Source of the DNA: Cymodocea nodosa
Taxonomy: Eukaryota > Streptophyta > Magnoliopsida > Alismatales > Cymodoceaceae
Direction of reading: 5' to 3'
DNA: 64,000 nucleotides
NCBI GenBank assembly: GCA_036874045.1
Contig: JAZBRI010000003.1
Location: 260,501 to 324,500, forward strand
The position numbers and the translations under genes are program-made. Numbering within the stretch: the stretch's first letter is position 1; the number at the start of each line of letters is the position of its first letter. The notes under the pieces are model-generated. The model made no database searches, had not been told where the DNA came from, and saw only the letters and a program-made list of their open reading frames with translations. Of the stretch, positions 37,465 through 57,190 are shown in pieces.

Positions 37465-40400
37465 TCAAATCTTGGAGACTTGAGATGCTCCTTGAAAACA
37501 GAGGTCTGAGACAAAATCATCCAAGAGTTCATCTGTCAAACACATCTCTATTTCCTGTCCTATGACATCAACATCATCCATTTTTCCCATGCAATTGGTG
37601 AATAGCATTTCTTCTAATGTATTGCATTCGGTTCGATGCATTCTTTGCTCAATGAACAACTTCCACATATTTTCAGCGGTTACTTTCCTACCCTGTGCAA
37701 TCTCAAAACTTTTCGCTGGCTTGACCCAAGGGTAAAGAACTCCATCTGGAACAAATAGCTTTAATAGATTGGTATTTGTAACGTCAAATAGTAGCGTCCT
37801 CTCAGCCCTCGACCATCCAAGTCCACCATACCCCTTTTCAAGTTTTTCAAATATGTCAGGACCTACAGGCGATTCTTTTAGGTGATGCATGGCAGAGTTT
37901 GAATCCAGAAAACTTCCCCGGAGACCTGAAAGGTTGAGCATGTCAGCTAAGTAAGAAAAATCCCTGTCATCTTCACCACTGAAACTCTTCTGCAATTCTC
38001 TGGTGCTATTCTTAACAGATGGCACATCTGATACTTCTTCACATTTATTTGTTGACTGCTGCTTAAGGAGTTGAAGTTGCAAACGAAGTGCTGTAGGGAA
38101 GATCAAAATGATGATCCACATATCAGTGGTCTTCACATAATTGTTGAAAATATCAGCATTTGGACCAAAAAATAAGTATCATGTAGAACAATGTCAGGAC
38201 TAGAATTTGCATAGCATAAACGGATTTCAAAAAAGATTAGGCAAACAAAAAATGGTGCAGCTGGAAATAAGCTATGATTGCAAACTAACCTTGAAGATCT
38301 GCATTCACTCTCTCAAAGCATGAATCATTCGATTCCTCTTTTACAGGTGGATCAGGTAAAGAAGGAAAACAAGATTCTGCAAAACTTGCAGCTGAAAACG
38401 AATTGGAACACTCTGCATAACAGGAAGTAGTGGGCAGATCCATCACCTCACGACTGAAGGACGACTCCAGAGATTTGTCAAGTGATGGTCCCTTAAGCAA
38501 ACAAATCAGTCAACAAGATGAAGAAAAAATAAGATGAAGAAATCTAGGGTTTAAAAAACCACATACATGTGAGGAAAAAAAAACACTAGAGATTTACAAC
38601 AAAAACTGCAGAATGAAGAAAAATATGTCGAATAGCATCATCCATCAATAAGGAACTCCACCAGCACAGATGTACATGTTAATTTGCTAGCCCCAGAAGA
38701 AGATAAAGAAAATAACAAGGAAAAGCTTGGACAGTCTAATGCCATGGTAACTTGACGTTTTCAGAAAGACAAGAGGGTAGGCTCTAAATATTATTTTTAA
38801 CATTCCAAGTTATACAAGTACAAGCTACAGTAATGAACACAAAGAAAATGAATTCAAGATTGAGAATGAGCCTCACCTTGGATATAATATCGGTATGGTT
38901 GGTGATAGAATTGTCATCACTTGAGGATTCCACAGTAATAGGCATCAGCTGTGGGTCGTCCAGAAGTTCAGAAGGTGACTCTATTTCACTTGGGAGCTCG
39001 TCAACATAAGCCTCGGCATCATAAAATCTGACTGTGGAATGGTGATGTACGGGACTGTTTTCACTTATATGTGAACCATTTTTCTGTTCAATAGGATTCA
39101 AGTTTGCTGCCCACACGGAATGTTCACTTTCCTCTTCCCCAGGGTCAGAAATCAGATACCTTTTATTGGCAACCTCTGGTGTTGGACCAAAGGTGGTCAG
39201 ATTCTTATTGGTATTTCTTTCAGGAGATTTTACACTAGTCAAGTTGAGCATGTCCTTGAGGGTAAAGCAATCCTCACTACCAAGAGATCCAGTCAGATTG
39301 GAAGGTTTAGGATTTCTAGAAACTGATTGCGATGGTGGAAGGGAGTTTGATCTTGTTAACTTCCTTGGGTAGATATTTTTCCAGCCATCCCTACTGCTTA
39401 TACCGGAAGGAATACCCTGTCTAAAATGCATCTTCTCGGTTAAAGGTGGATCATTTGCTTCTCTGTCTGAGAAGGCAAGCATTTCTCCCAAGGTATTAAG
39501 GCCTTGGTGAAATTCTCCAGCAGTCTTAGAACTTTTGGATGACCTCCAATATTCACTGTGATGCTTCTTATTTCCGTTTACAGAAGATTCAGCCAAATGA
39601 AATGATGAACGTTTATGGTAGCTAGACCTATCATCACTGTTTCTTGGATCACATCTTTTAACTCCAGCATTTATCATCAAGTTTTCGTTCCCATACCTTC
39701 TAGAACGTCTGCTTAGACCAATCCCATTGTCTGTGTGACTCAAAATATTAAATCTGCCGATCACATTTTGCATTTTGCTAGACTTTCTCTCTCTAGAAGT
39801 TCTTTCCTTTTCCCAGTTATTTTTCAGTCTCTCAACCTCCACTTCATCTGAGAAAAACTGCTCATCTCTTACCTCCATAGGTTTGTGGCTCTGGAGGCTT
39901 AAATGATCTTTCTTTCTTCTGTTACATGGCTGGAATTTGTTTGATGAGGTCATGGTTCTCTTGTCTTCCTTGACTTTATTCAGACCTGGTTTTAGAACAA
40001 CAATCCTAGTGGGTACAGGACACTGTTCGTTGCTTTCAAGCTTTATTTTATCAAATGTGCACGGAGAGACAAAATGTTCATTGATAGAATGATTGATGGG
40101 ATCACATTCAGATTGTTGCAAGACATTCCCAAACTGAGAAGGCATTTTAATAGTATGCTTCTTGTCATCTCTCTTTGTTCTCAAATTCTCATTGATTTCC
40201 TTCTTTTGCACATCTAATGATTCTAAAACTTTATTGTTTCTAGGTTGAGGATCAAATGGAACCGAATGTAAGTCTTCAGCAAGTCTCATAGATACAGAAT
40301 TAGGCTCTTGATGTACCAGAAGAGAATTATCCATGTTGACATCAGAGAAATCAAAACCATCAGAACAATCCTCAGAACATTCAAGCATTTCCTCAGTTGA

Positions 40401-40775
40401 GAGACACCTTAGATCCAGAAAACTTTTGTTTGTGAAAGTTTCCTTGGCACTTCTCCTATATTTTGGCAATATATTTTCAATATGTTGATTCTTAGATCTT
40501 TCAATTTCCGATGCATCTGTAACCTCAAAAACATCTTTAAACTCTTCCTGGTTCTTAGAATTTAACATGGATGATTGATCCTTGTAGTATGCATGTTTGT
40601 GGACTGTTAGTGATGGTTCTTGGATGGCTATATCAGAGTCATTCTTCATTGGTTGTGGAGTTGGCAGGAAATCAAGACCCATAAGTCGGGCAACCACATT
40701 TGGTGAATTTTGATGAGTACTTTTCTTTGACATTTCTTCCTTGATCAGCATAGTTCCATTAGGTTTGACAGGAAT
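37465..40775 (-). CDS. TRM/LONGIFOLIA-like protein with DUF4378, 5' end incomplete
   Basis: Exons resolved are 38877-40775, 38290-38491 and 37465-38090, in phase, giving about 908 residues. Near the start, KEEMSKK followed by SPNVVARLMGLDFLP is the VARLMGL motif of TON1-recruiting-motif (TRM) and related plant proteins. A long hydrophilic Ser-rich middle follows. The C-terminal exon has GYGGLGWSRAERTLLFD, then TAENMWKLFIEQR and a final IEMCLTDELLDDFVSDLC, which are the features of DUF4378. Family members associate with cortical microtubules and preprophase-band components and influence cell shape. The exon begins with an acceptor (GCAG|ATTCCTGTC), so the true N-terminus is on one or more exons further upstream that I could not place securely. 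A GC-rich leader-like block ends in a donor near 46010. Confidence 0.8.
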
Positions 40776-40805
40776 CTGCTTCGATACAAAAATAGAAATC
40801 AACAT

Positions 40806-43800
40806 TTAACACATGATTACAACTACAAACAAAAAAAATAAAGCACCAATATGGGTAGGAAGGGAAATATCAACAACTATACTTCATCAGAAAGACAGGA
40901 TAAAATAAAGATAAAAGTACAATCTTTAATGATTGTCACTATAGCATAAGAGATAAAATTGCAACCTCCAACAAAGAATAGTTCACAAAGTTAAGGAATC
41001 AACATATAATCACAGAGTATAAATTCAAAAATCACATCTCGATCAGTAGTTTCTTCGAAGTTTCTAAAGTAAGTGTCAATTCATAAAGTTTTCCTGTATT
41101 ACATTATTCAATTTTCAAGATCTTGAAGATCATTCATCATTCTATTTGAGGCTTATTATGAGAAAGGACAATTCTCCCTTACAAAGGTTCATAATTTTCA
41201 TGTATTTCTCCATGGCATTTAAAGAGGATAGAAGTCTGCAGTGCTTTCTATGTATATGCTTTTTGGATAGTTAAATTGGCCTAGAAGCCTTAAGTATTCT
41301 AAAATGTTTGTTAACTAGGAGAGGAAAATATATTGTGTTTTCATTTTTATTTCTAGGGTAATTAAGAGTATGTGTGTGTGAATGCACGACCATGTATATT
41401 GTAAATCATGTGTGGTCCCAACGAGCCACATTCCCCTTGGGTGTTCGGCTGTGACCGCAATAGAAGATTTCCATGTGTGTGTACATATAACCCTACTACA
41501 TAGGTATCCATAAAACACAAGATCTCTATACTAATAATTTATCTAATACTCCCCCTCAAATTAGAGCATATATATTGACCACTGATCTTTTTCATTATAC
41601 TCCAGAGCATAAAACACCAAATGATCTTGATCCATCTTTGAGAACATGTGGTTAGGATTCACTGAGATGAAAAAAACTTGTTTTACAACTAAAAAAATTC
41701 AGAAAATTGTAGTTGCAAAAAAAAAATTTGGTTTTTCCATAGAAAGTTTTAACTTGATCATCAAAGTTGATGCAAAAAATAATAAAAAAACTTCAAAAAT
41801 ATTTTTTTTTAAAAAGTACAATCCCTGAGGTGGAGCATACCAGATCACTACCCCTACCTGGTTTGTTAAATAGAGACTCAAAGAACTGGTAAAAAAAAAA
41901 AAAAACTCAAAGGCCCCAAATACTTAAACCTTTGATGAAAATATCAGTCAAGTACATTAAGTACCACACAATGGCCAAAGTCAAAGCAACAACCGATTGA
42001 CAATAAGAACTCCAAGTCATTTATGTGCCCCCTACAACTAAAGAACCCATCAAAGAGCACACAAGAAGTTGCTTACAACAAGTTCTACTAGGTAATTTAC
42101 CACAACATGAAGTGCTAACACAAGAAATTGCTTACTACAAATTCTACTAGGTAATTTACACAAGTGCAGTATTACAATATGCTTTTCTGACCCTAAGTTT
42201 GATCTAATTCCCTTAAACATCGGAAGAATGAGGTTGACCCACCACCCAAGTCAATCTAATCCATTGTTTTGCAACACAAGCAAGCCAACCACTGTTGTAC
42301 CTTCCAACTAATTCAACAAACAAACCATCAACTTCAAAAATACTGCAATTTGAACTAAAAATGTTGAATGAAAAAGGTTATCTTCTGACTTTTTTAACAC
42401 ATCAACTTATTGTAATAAGTTGGATTAAAATAATCATTACTAAATAAACCCTAAGTAAAGATCAAACCCCATGCTATTCTCAACTTGGTAAGTGAAATAA
42501 GTGGTTAATGCTAAAGCTTTATGCTCAACCAAAACTATGTAAGTTTTCAATTTTGCACCATGCTCAACCCCTAGCTCAAGCCCTATGCTATGTTTGACTT
42601 GAAAGCTTGAATATGTGGTTAATGGTAAAGTTTTATCCTAAACCAAAACTAAGCGAGTGTCCAATCTTACACCACACTTAACCATCAGCATGAACAATAT
42701 ACCATTATTCTCAACTAACACAAGGCAAGCATTCAACCTTGCATTGAACATGATCTAGTTACTCAAACATGGGGTTAGCACTAAATCCTTGTACTCAACT
42801 AATACCAGTCCTACACTATGTTGGCCAAAGGCTCAACTGAGTTGAAGCACAAGCATGCATAACCAAGCTTCAAATGTTAACTAGATGGAGTTGTGTTGGA
42901 GTGAGATCAGCTTATTGTAGAATATCAATCACCAATTGAATCAAAAGGAGACAAATATTGACAAGTAGGTGATCTTCAATTACAGTGAAGGTAACATGCA
43001 TGCATTGGCTAATCAACTTGTCCTTGGTCAACTAACACAATCACCATCTCGATAGGATCCAATATGTCTCCTATACTGTATTGATATCAAAGATCTCCAC
43101 TGAAGTTATAGTGTTCATCAAACTGATAAGGAAAGTTCAAACACTTCCCCACTTCAACGCTCATCCTTAATAATTAAAAATTCACTTGGACATTTGATTC
43201 ATACTGCACATCCAAATTGTTCTCCTGAAATCATGTTGACTAAATCTATCTATATTTATTTTCCATCAATGTTCTCCAAATTGCCTTTGAAATATATATT
43301 GCTAGCTCATTTTCTCCACTTGCTTCTCTCACTACCTCTACACTAATAAAATGTTTTTGAGCATAAGATGTATAATGTCTTACCATCCTTGTTGGCCATC
43401 TTAGATGATGAACTTGGATTAATCAAGTAGCTTAATGCTCAAACTAGTCTGGAGGCCCAAAGATATGAAAGGCTTGGACTACTTGACATCCTCCACCCCA
43501 CTTGCCAACATAAAGAACTTGGGATATGGGGTAAGGAGTAAAGAGAACATATGTCAAACCCTAGTTTTATAGACATACAAAGCTGACATGAAGGAATGCC
43601 ATGGAATCTGAGATATCACCTCAAAAGTGGTGTCTTGTCATCCCCATTGAATGTGTTCAACCAAATCACAAATACACTTCAACCACCAACCCTTGGTTTA
43701 TTGATAAAAGTAGAGACTCTTGATATGGAGAATCTAATTAGACCATCTTGTCTAGCATATGGACAAATGAGATCACCAACTCGGGCCAAATGGCTCCTCA

Positions 43801-46000
43801 ATGACAAAAATCACGCCTAGATTCAACTTACATCTAAATTATTTGTTGCTCTTTGGACAACTTGACTTAGTGAAACACAACTCTCAGCTAATTGAGCCCC
43901 ACATGTAAGACTTGGATCAATTAATAAATGATTAACTTTAGGCCCACATGGCATTCTCCAATTTGCTACTCCATTTACTTCCACTTACCACTAGATGCAT
44001 CTATAAATACCAAAGTAAATATCCTTGTACAAGTACATAACTCACACCCAAAAACAAGTGTACCTTCCATATTGTTTGCCTAACTAAGGACATAAAATAA
44101 TAATAATAATAATAATAAAACTCTTAGCAATCTTTAAAATGGGGGTTCAAATATCTTTGATGCTTTTGCAGGTTGAGTAGTCCACCACATTTCATATGAC
44201 CTAGGTAAGCAACAAGCCCAATTGAACTAGACAAGTCAAGCCAATTTTAAATATGCACATGTATTATATGAAAAAATATTAATAATAAGATTTCACATTC
44301 ATCTAACATTGTTAGAAAATGGATATACTTAATCATTTGCGAAAACAAGTACAGAAAGGGCACATAATTTATGGCAATTAGACAATTAACTCCCTATTAA
44401 TCTATCAAAATTTACAAAAAAGATATTAATCTAATGACTGTAAATCAGGTAATTAGATTAATTTATCAATTATTATTAACAACATCATTTTATCTAGGGA
44501 ATGCATCACATAAAAGTGAAAGTGACCTCAGTTTTGAATTGACAAAAATTAATGAGAATAATAAGTTAATGACCTTATTTCCTTTCATACGATGGTTACT
44601 GCTACATCTTGTATCTGATCCCGTCCTCATCAAACCGACTCCTTTCCTAGAAAGATTACCACCTGGGAGAGAAAAGCAACTACTTTCAGATGAGCTTGGG
44701 GTAAGATAGCTTTTTTATAACTCTTTCTTTATAATGAATTATTTTTTGATAATAATTTCATGGAAATAATTAAGAATACCTCATTAAAGAATTTGAAGTT
44801 AATACTATTTAGAATCAACACCGTTAGAGGGTGCAGTCTCAAAATCTTCGCTACGGTTCAAATCTTGGCAGCATCATTAAAAAACAGATACAAGGCAAAA
44901 TAAATTGCTTGGAAGATACTGAGCACGGCCAAATCATGAGTTTGTATTTCTATTTTCGATTTATTATGAAAAAAATCATGTGTTTTAGCTATTTTAATTT
45001 AAAGAAATCAAATGCTCTTTTTAGTTTTTACTGTGGTATTAGTACGAGGATGATTTTTTTTTAGTTCGAATATTTATTTTTTTGTTAAGTTATGATGTTT
45101 GTTGTTGTTAGCGATTGAATTAGGATATTGCAAGAGCAAATCAATAGCACTCCACCACCAGAGCATGAGAATCCTCCATTTGTTGCGCACCAACTATATT
45201 AATGGAATAACATCATTTGCTGATGCATTTTCTAATTATTGATATACATTTGTACGGGAGCGCCTAAGCTTCCAATTATTGATATACATATGTACGGGGG
45301 CGCCTTAGCATAACCTAGGTGGACACCTGAGCACCTCGATAAACCTAGATGAGGATAAGAACGAGTTTAGTAATAAGTAGTCTACTTCAAAGTTTGAATC
45401 CCGAATAACGCAAAAAAAAAACAACACCATAGTCAGGAAAAAAGAAGAAGGAATGATTCTTAGTTTATATGTAAAATAAAATATAAAAAATCGCAGACAT
45501 ATCAAACTCAGGTTTATTTGTAATAGGAATGAGAAACTCAGGTTTATATATAAGATAAGACACCGAGGAATCTGGAAATGGAAGTCTCCCGCTGCAGACG
45601 AGGTATTACCAAACTCATCCCAATCAATTATAAACACACAAACAGCTAAACCATCCGGAAGAATAACTCGCCGTGCGACCGATCCAGAAAACTGCACAAA
45701 TTGGATAACGAGTCATCAACGCAGCACCGCGGCAGACACAGGGCACGGAAACATCCGAATATACACGACACATTTTCCGGAACACACACACACACACACA
45801 AAAAAAAAAAATACTGAACGTCAAAAACAAAGACAAAAAGGATCCAGATTTTCGTTTCGTCCTGCAAACACAAAGCAGCAAACAACTACTAAACACAAAG
45901 TCAGCAGACTTGGACGAGAGAGATCAGTGGTAGCACGAGCGGAAACGAAATGGAGATCAAGAAATAAGAGGAAGAAGAGATCATCGGTTACCCTTTCCGC
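40806..46000. other. Probable 5' intron region of the TRM-like gene, repeat-rich
   Basis: About 5 kb with no certain exon. It holds an antisense copia LTR end (41300-41650), AT-rich degenerate DNA, an (AAT)n run at 44096-44117, and a stretch open on both strands at about 44560-44705. On the minus strand that stretch could be a missing exon of the TRM-like gene: it reads CFSLPGGNLSRKG and ends NHRMKGNK before a GT in phase with the 40775 acceptor. That is a weak candidate only. A (CA)n run is at 45781-45800. Confidence 0.35.
41300..41650 (-). mobile_element. Ty1/copia-type LTR end with polypurine tract, antisense
   Basis: At 41549-41565 the plus strand reads actccccctcaaattag. Its complement is ttgagggggagt, the polypurine tract that precedes the 3' LTR in many plant copia elements. 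The sequence to its left would be the LTR (TATA-like and GT-repeat words), that to its right the internal 3' part. No intact pol frame is seen. Confidence 0.55.
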
Positions 46001-46008
46001 GACGGTCG

Positions 46009-46130
46009 GGCATTCCCAGCGGCCTTGGCGGAGGAGGAGGGCGGAAACCTAGTTGGAGTGTGGAGCTCGGAGGGAGTGAGGGGAGTGTGACCGGGAGGGA
46101 AAACTCTGGTTCTCGGAGGGGGAGGAGTGG
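46009..46130 (-). promoter_or_regulatory. Probable 5' leader exon of the TRM-like gene
   Basis: On the minus strand a GC- and CT-rich block typical of a monocot 5' UTR runs to GCGGAAAGG|GTAACC, a good donor. The next upstream-facing gene on this strand is the TRM-like gene, 5.2 kb away. An ATG 21 bases before the donor could start translation (MPDRRGK), but this is not supported by any family motif. Confidence 0.4.
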
Positions 46131-46249
46131 CGTTTTTGCGTTGGAACTTTTTTTTTTTCAAAAAATGACCCTTCCTTCCACGCCATTTCAAAACTTGGGG
46201 AATAAATAAATGTTTTCTGGGGGAAAGAAGATGTTTTCTTTTGCACCAT

Positions 46250-48336
46250 AATTAATGTTTTTGATTTCTGGGCCTGCGCTGAAATTCTTTCCGTTTTATT
46301 CTTGTAAAATTCCTTTTATCTTAATATTTTTATTGTCGATGATGGATTTTGAATGCCTTCGACGATCATCTTGCCCAAAGTTTGTTCACTTCGATTGTTA
46401 TTTTCTCTCAAAACAATAGGCAGTCGTCGACTTCACGACACTAGAAGGTAGTATTTGTGTCGGTGGAAAATATTAAAAATAAAAAATTATTTTTGAAAGA
46501 TGCAGGCATGGCATTCGTGATGATCAGAAGAGAAATTTTTTTGACATTTACCGTTGTATAAAAATACTGTTCAAATAATTTTTTTTTCAACCAACAACAC
46601 CTCATCCATAAAATCTCTTTCGCTGGTACATTTGCACCTTATTCGTTACTTATCATTATACTAAAATACTACCCAGTAATCTTTCGAAATTATTACTTGT
46701 AATTATTTTATCTGTTTTTACTCTCTCTTTTTTGTTGCCTATTTTTTCTATCGTATATTTTTTATTCTTCGTTGGCTCTTTTAACTTCGTTGATATTATT
46801 ATTAAATTCATAATTTCTAATACATGTGTTTGCTTGAATGTTATTAATACTTATATGTATTTTTTCTATCTATTACCCTTATATGAATTTCTAATAAATA
46901 CTGATATATGTTTTGCTTAAATGTTTTAATCAAATGGTACTTTCCTTCTCACACCGATACCTCCATTATTGAAATCTATTACCCTTCCTCTTTTATTGAC
47001 TACTTCTGTTGTATGTTTCTGATTCTTCATCAGCATCTCTCGACTTTGTTAATATCACTATTAGATGCATGATTTCTAATATGTCATTAATACTTGTACG
47101 TATTTTTTCTATCTATTCGTAAGATTGGTTTCTAATAATCTGCTTACTTCTTTATGGACCTTTTGTGTCATATGGTACATTTATTTTCTTCCCGTCCTTG
47201 CATCGAACCTTGTTTTCATTGTTGTGAATTACATCTAAATTGTCTTTAAAAAAAAGTATTATTCAATTAAATTTATTGATATAAAAATAATAGTACAAGT
47301 ATCATTATTATTCTTTCCTAAATTAATATAAAAGTTGAGGTTAGATTCCCGTGAATTTACAACACTTATATAGATACTTAAATTTTAATTTATGTTCATT
47401 TTTTTAAACAGGTGCATAAATATAACTGAAAAAATGAATTTCCTTGTTATTTCTATTTTTTATAAATTTCAAACTTACTTATTATTTTCTTTTTCATCGT
47501 TTCGTACAAATAGATTTTTAATCTATTAAAAAAAGTGATGAAATAATCTTACATCGAACCTGAAGCAAAAAAAAAAAACCTGAATTATAAACTTAAGAAT
47601 CAACTGACATTGAACTCCATGCAAGTTAGATAATTTGGTATAACAAGTTATATCTATGGTAATTTGCTTTTTATAACGGTAGCGTTTTTTATAATTAAGA
47701 CCTTGATACAGATTGCGTGTCGTAATTGAATTTCTAGGTGATCTACCAAAGATGATTCATGTTGATGATCTTTATTAAGTGATTAATTAATTATCTATTT
47801 CATTATTAAATAGTGAATCTGTTAGACCATTAAATTATGTACGTGTTGATTCTCAGATACCACAACGAGAATCATATTTTAAAAGTATATATTAATTCAT
47901 ACATAAATAATATTATCTTAAATTGTATGTTATGAAATGCCTCAAAGAATAATAACGATAGGTCGCAAATGAACATATATAAATATGTTTTTGATAACTG
48001 AGTATTTATACATATAAAAAAGTGATTCTGACGAAAAATAAAAAATAATGAACATTTGAAATAACATCATCTCATTGGCTGGCTGGAAGACAAGTACTAA
48101 AGTGTGAACATCTGAAAAACTTGTGCCGTTGTATTTTCCGGCAGAAGTTTCTGGAAAGCAATATGTGGGTCCGTGCAGTGTGGGTCCCACTACTGACCTC
48201 CATAAATATCTAGTTCTTAAAAGAAATCCATAAATGCTGCCTTCTTTCTATCCAACTTTTTGGAGGAGCTGAAAACTCCAGTGCCTTCAGCTTTTCCTCC
48301 GGTTCCCACTGTAAACAGCATCGTCGCCCCACCACG
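46250..48336. other. AT-rich intergenic region before the DHAR gene
   Basis: No coding exon. A diverged direct repeat is present: about 46728-46895 and 47000-47145 share the order of 'tctatcg/tgt.tatttt', 'ttcttc.t..gc', 'ctttgttaatat.a', 'tttctaata' and 'tattttttctatctatt'. A TATA-like ataaatatc at about 48202-48210 may serve the DHAR promoter. Confidence 0.5.
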
Positions 48337-55689
<7,353 letters not shown>

Positions 55690-56739
55690 GGTAACCCACA
55701 ATTTGCTTTTCCTCTACTAGTAGTTGGTGTGATTGTGTTTTGGAAACCGACGTGGAAGCTCTCTCTCTCCCTACTTTGTTGCCTAAGTCCTGCTCCAATT
55801 CTGGGGTCTAGTTGTATTATGTTAATTTACATGGAGGTTGGTGTTAGTTAACATCTGCGGAAATCAATTTGATATGAATGCATGTTACATCGACATTGAT
55901 GAATCGAATGAATGAATTTTCAATTCCTGGTGGCTTCCCTACCAAGCCGACCTGCACTGAACGTGGGTTTCTGCGGCATTTTCTAATATATATATATTAT
56001 ATTTGATAATCTGTATTACGAAAGTTTGCATCCTATCGTCTTAACAAAATTTGTACAATGAGGTTGTCGATTGAAATTTAAAATCAACTTGGTTTCGCAT
56101 ATCGACAATCTACAACCGATCGAGCCCACCAAATTTACTTACGTAAGATTATACAATAAAATGTTTGTAACGGTGGCTAAGTGTGGTACGTGATGGATCA
56201 ATCAAGTACACGACAATCTCTACTATAACACTGGTAATGATGCGGTGGTGGTATTTGTTTTTCGGAAGGAATCGACAGCCTAGCGTTGGAAGATGGAGTT
56301 GCCGTTCCAATGCTCCAATCCAACCTCATCGTTAACGTCCACTTCCGCATCGTTGTCCGTTCCTTTCTCCAACTTTTTGCACCGCAGGAAGTCAAAACGC
56401 ATTGGAAAGTGATACACATAATAAACGTACGATTGACAAAAAAAAAAAAAAAAAATACTCGTCGGCAGCAGGAGGAACCTACCATTGCCATTCCCATCAC
56501 ACCAATCAATAATTAAATCACCATAGTCGCCAGGTAGGGCAGCCAGCCCAAGAGGAAGGGTATTCAATTCATTCAAAGATTCTCCCTTTCACTGGTTTTA
56601 AAATAGAATATATATTTTACTGGCCAGTAACTTACGGATTCCTCTACAGTAACTTTCGTTAATGGTTATCGATCGCATCAGACATCGCCGTTGGTTGCGG
56701 AGTTGGGTACAGAGAAAAGTATATTCCGGACAGCGTGTG
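55690..56739. other. Intergenic region between DHAR and the TIGR01589-type gene
   Basis: Holds the 3' UTR of DHAR. The open frames around 56200-56570 are short, overlap on both strands and run through a homopolymer of about 17 A (56438-56455), so I do not treat them as genes. Confidence 0.5.
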
Positions 56740-57190
56740 CTATGCTATGCCATCGTTCCCTGGTGGTGCTCCAGATCTCCCCTCTCGCCCCCTCTCGTAT
56801 GCATCGAAGAAGTCCCTGTTCTCCTTCTCCAGCTCCCTCCACACTGGAAAGAAATTAAGCAGGAGCATTGACATAAGCAAATATATACATATATGTATAT
56901 CCCTAGCCCGTTGGGGCAGGGGCGTACCTGTGGAGGTGACGACGGGTTTGACGTTGGCGTGCTTCCAGAGGGCGTCCACGCACCCCTCCTTGCTCATGTT
57001 GAAGAGAAGGCACTTCTCAATGAGGTGCTGCACCTTGGGGTTGTCGATCAACAAAACAGACGGATCAATAAAACCCACATGCATCAAACCCCAACACGAA
57101 AGATATACGAGAGAGATCAAGCTAGCTAGTATGGCTCGGGTTGCTGTTTCCACCTACCAAACGTATGTATCCCGAAGTGGAATCCCCCAT
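56740..57190 (-). CDS. Small plant-specific protein, TIGR01589 type, function unknown
   Basis: Exons in transcript order 57158-57190, 56928-57033 and 56740-56843 give an 80-residue product. Exon 1 is MGDSTSGYIRL. The protein continues VQHLIEKCLLFNMSKEGCVDAL, then KHANVKPVVTSTVWRELEKENRDFFDAY and a Gly/Ser-rich end. The VQ-LIEKC, MS/NK-EC-AL and VW-ELEKEN-FF-AY blocks match the uncharacterised plant domain TIGR01589. I know no established function. All three junctions are in phase with standard sites. A longer frame starting at 57153 is open only because the first intron happens to lack stops near its end; the exon 1 chosen here fits the family start better. The second intron is 84 bases, in frame and free of stops. 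Confidence 0.85.

Noticed and set aside
56198-56576. Frames on both strands near 56.2-56.6 kb
   Set aside because: They overlap each other and a run of about 17 A; no family resemblance or splice structure.
56740-57153. Single 137-codon gene instead of a three-exon gene
   Set aside because: The continuous frame reads through two introns with good splice sites, and the spliced 80-residue form matches the family from its first residues.
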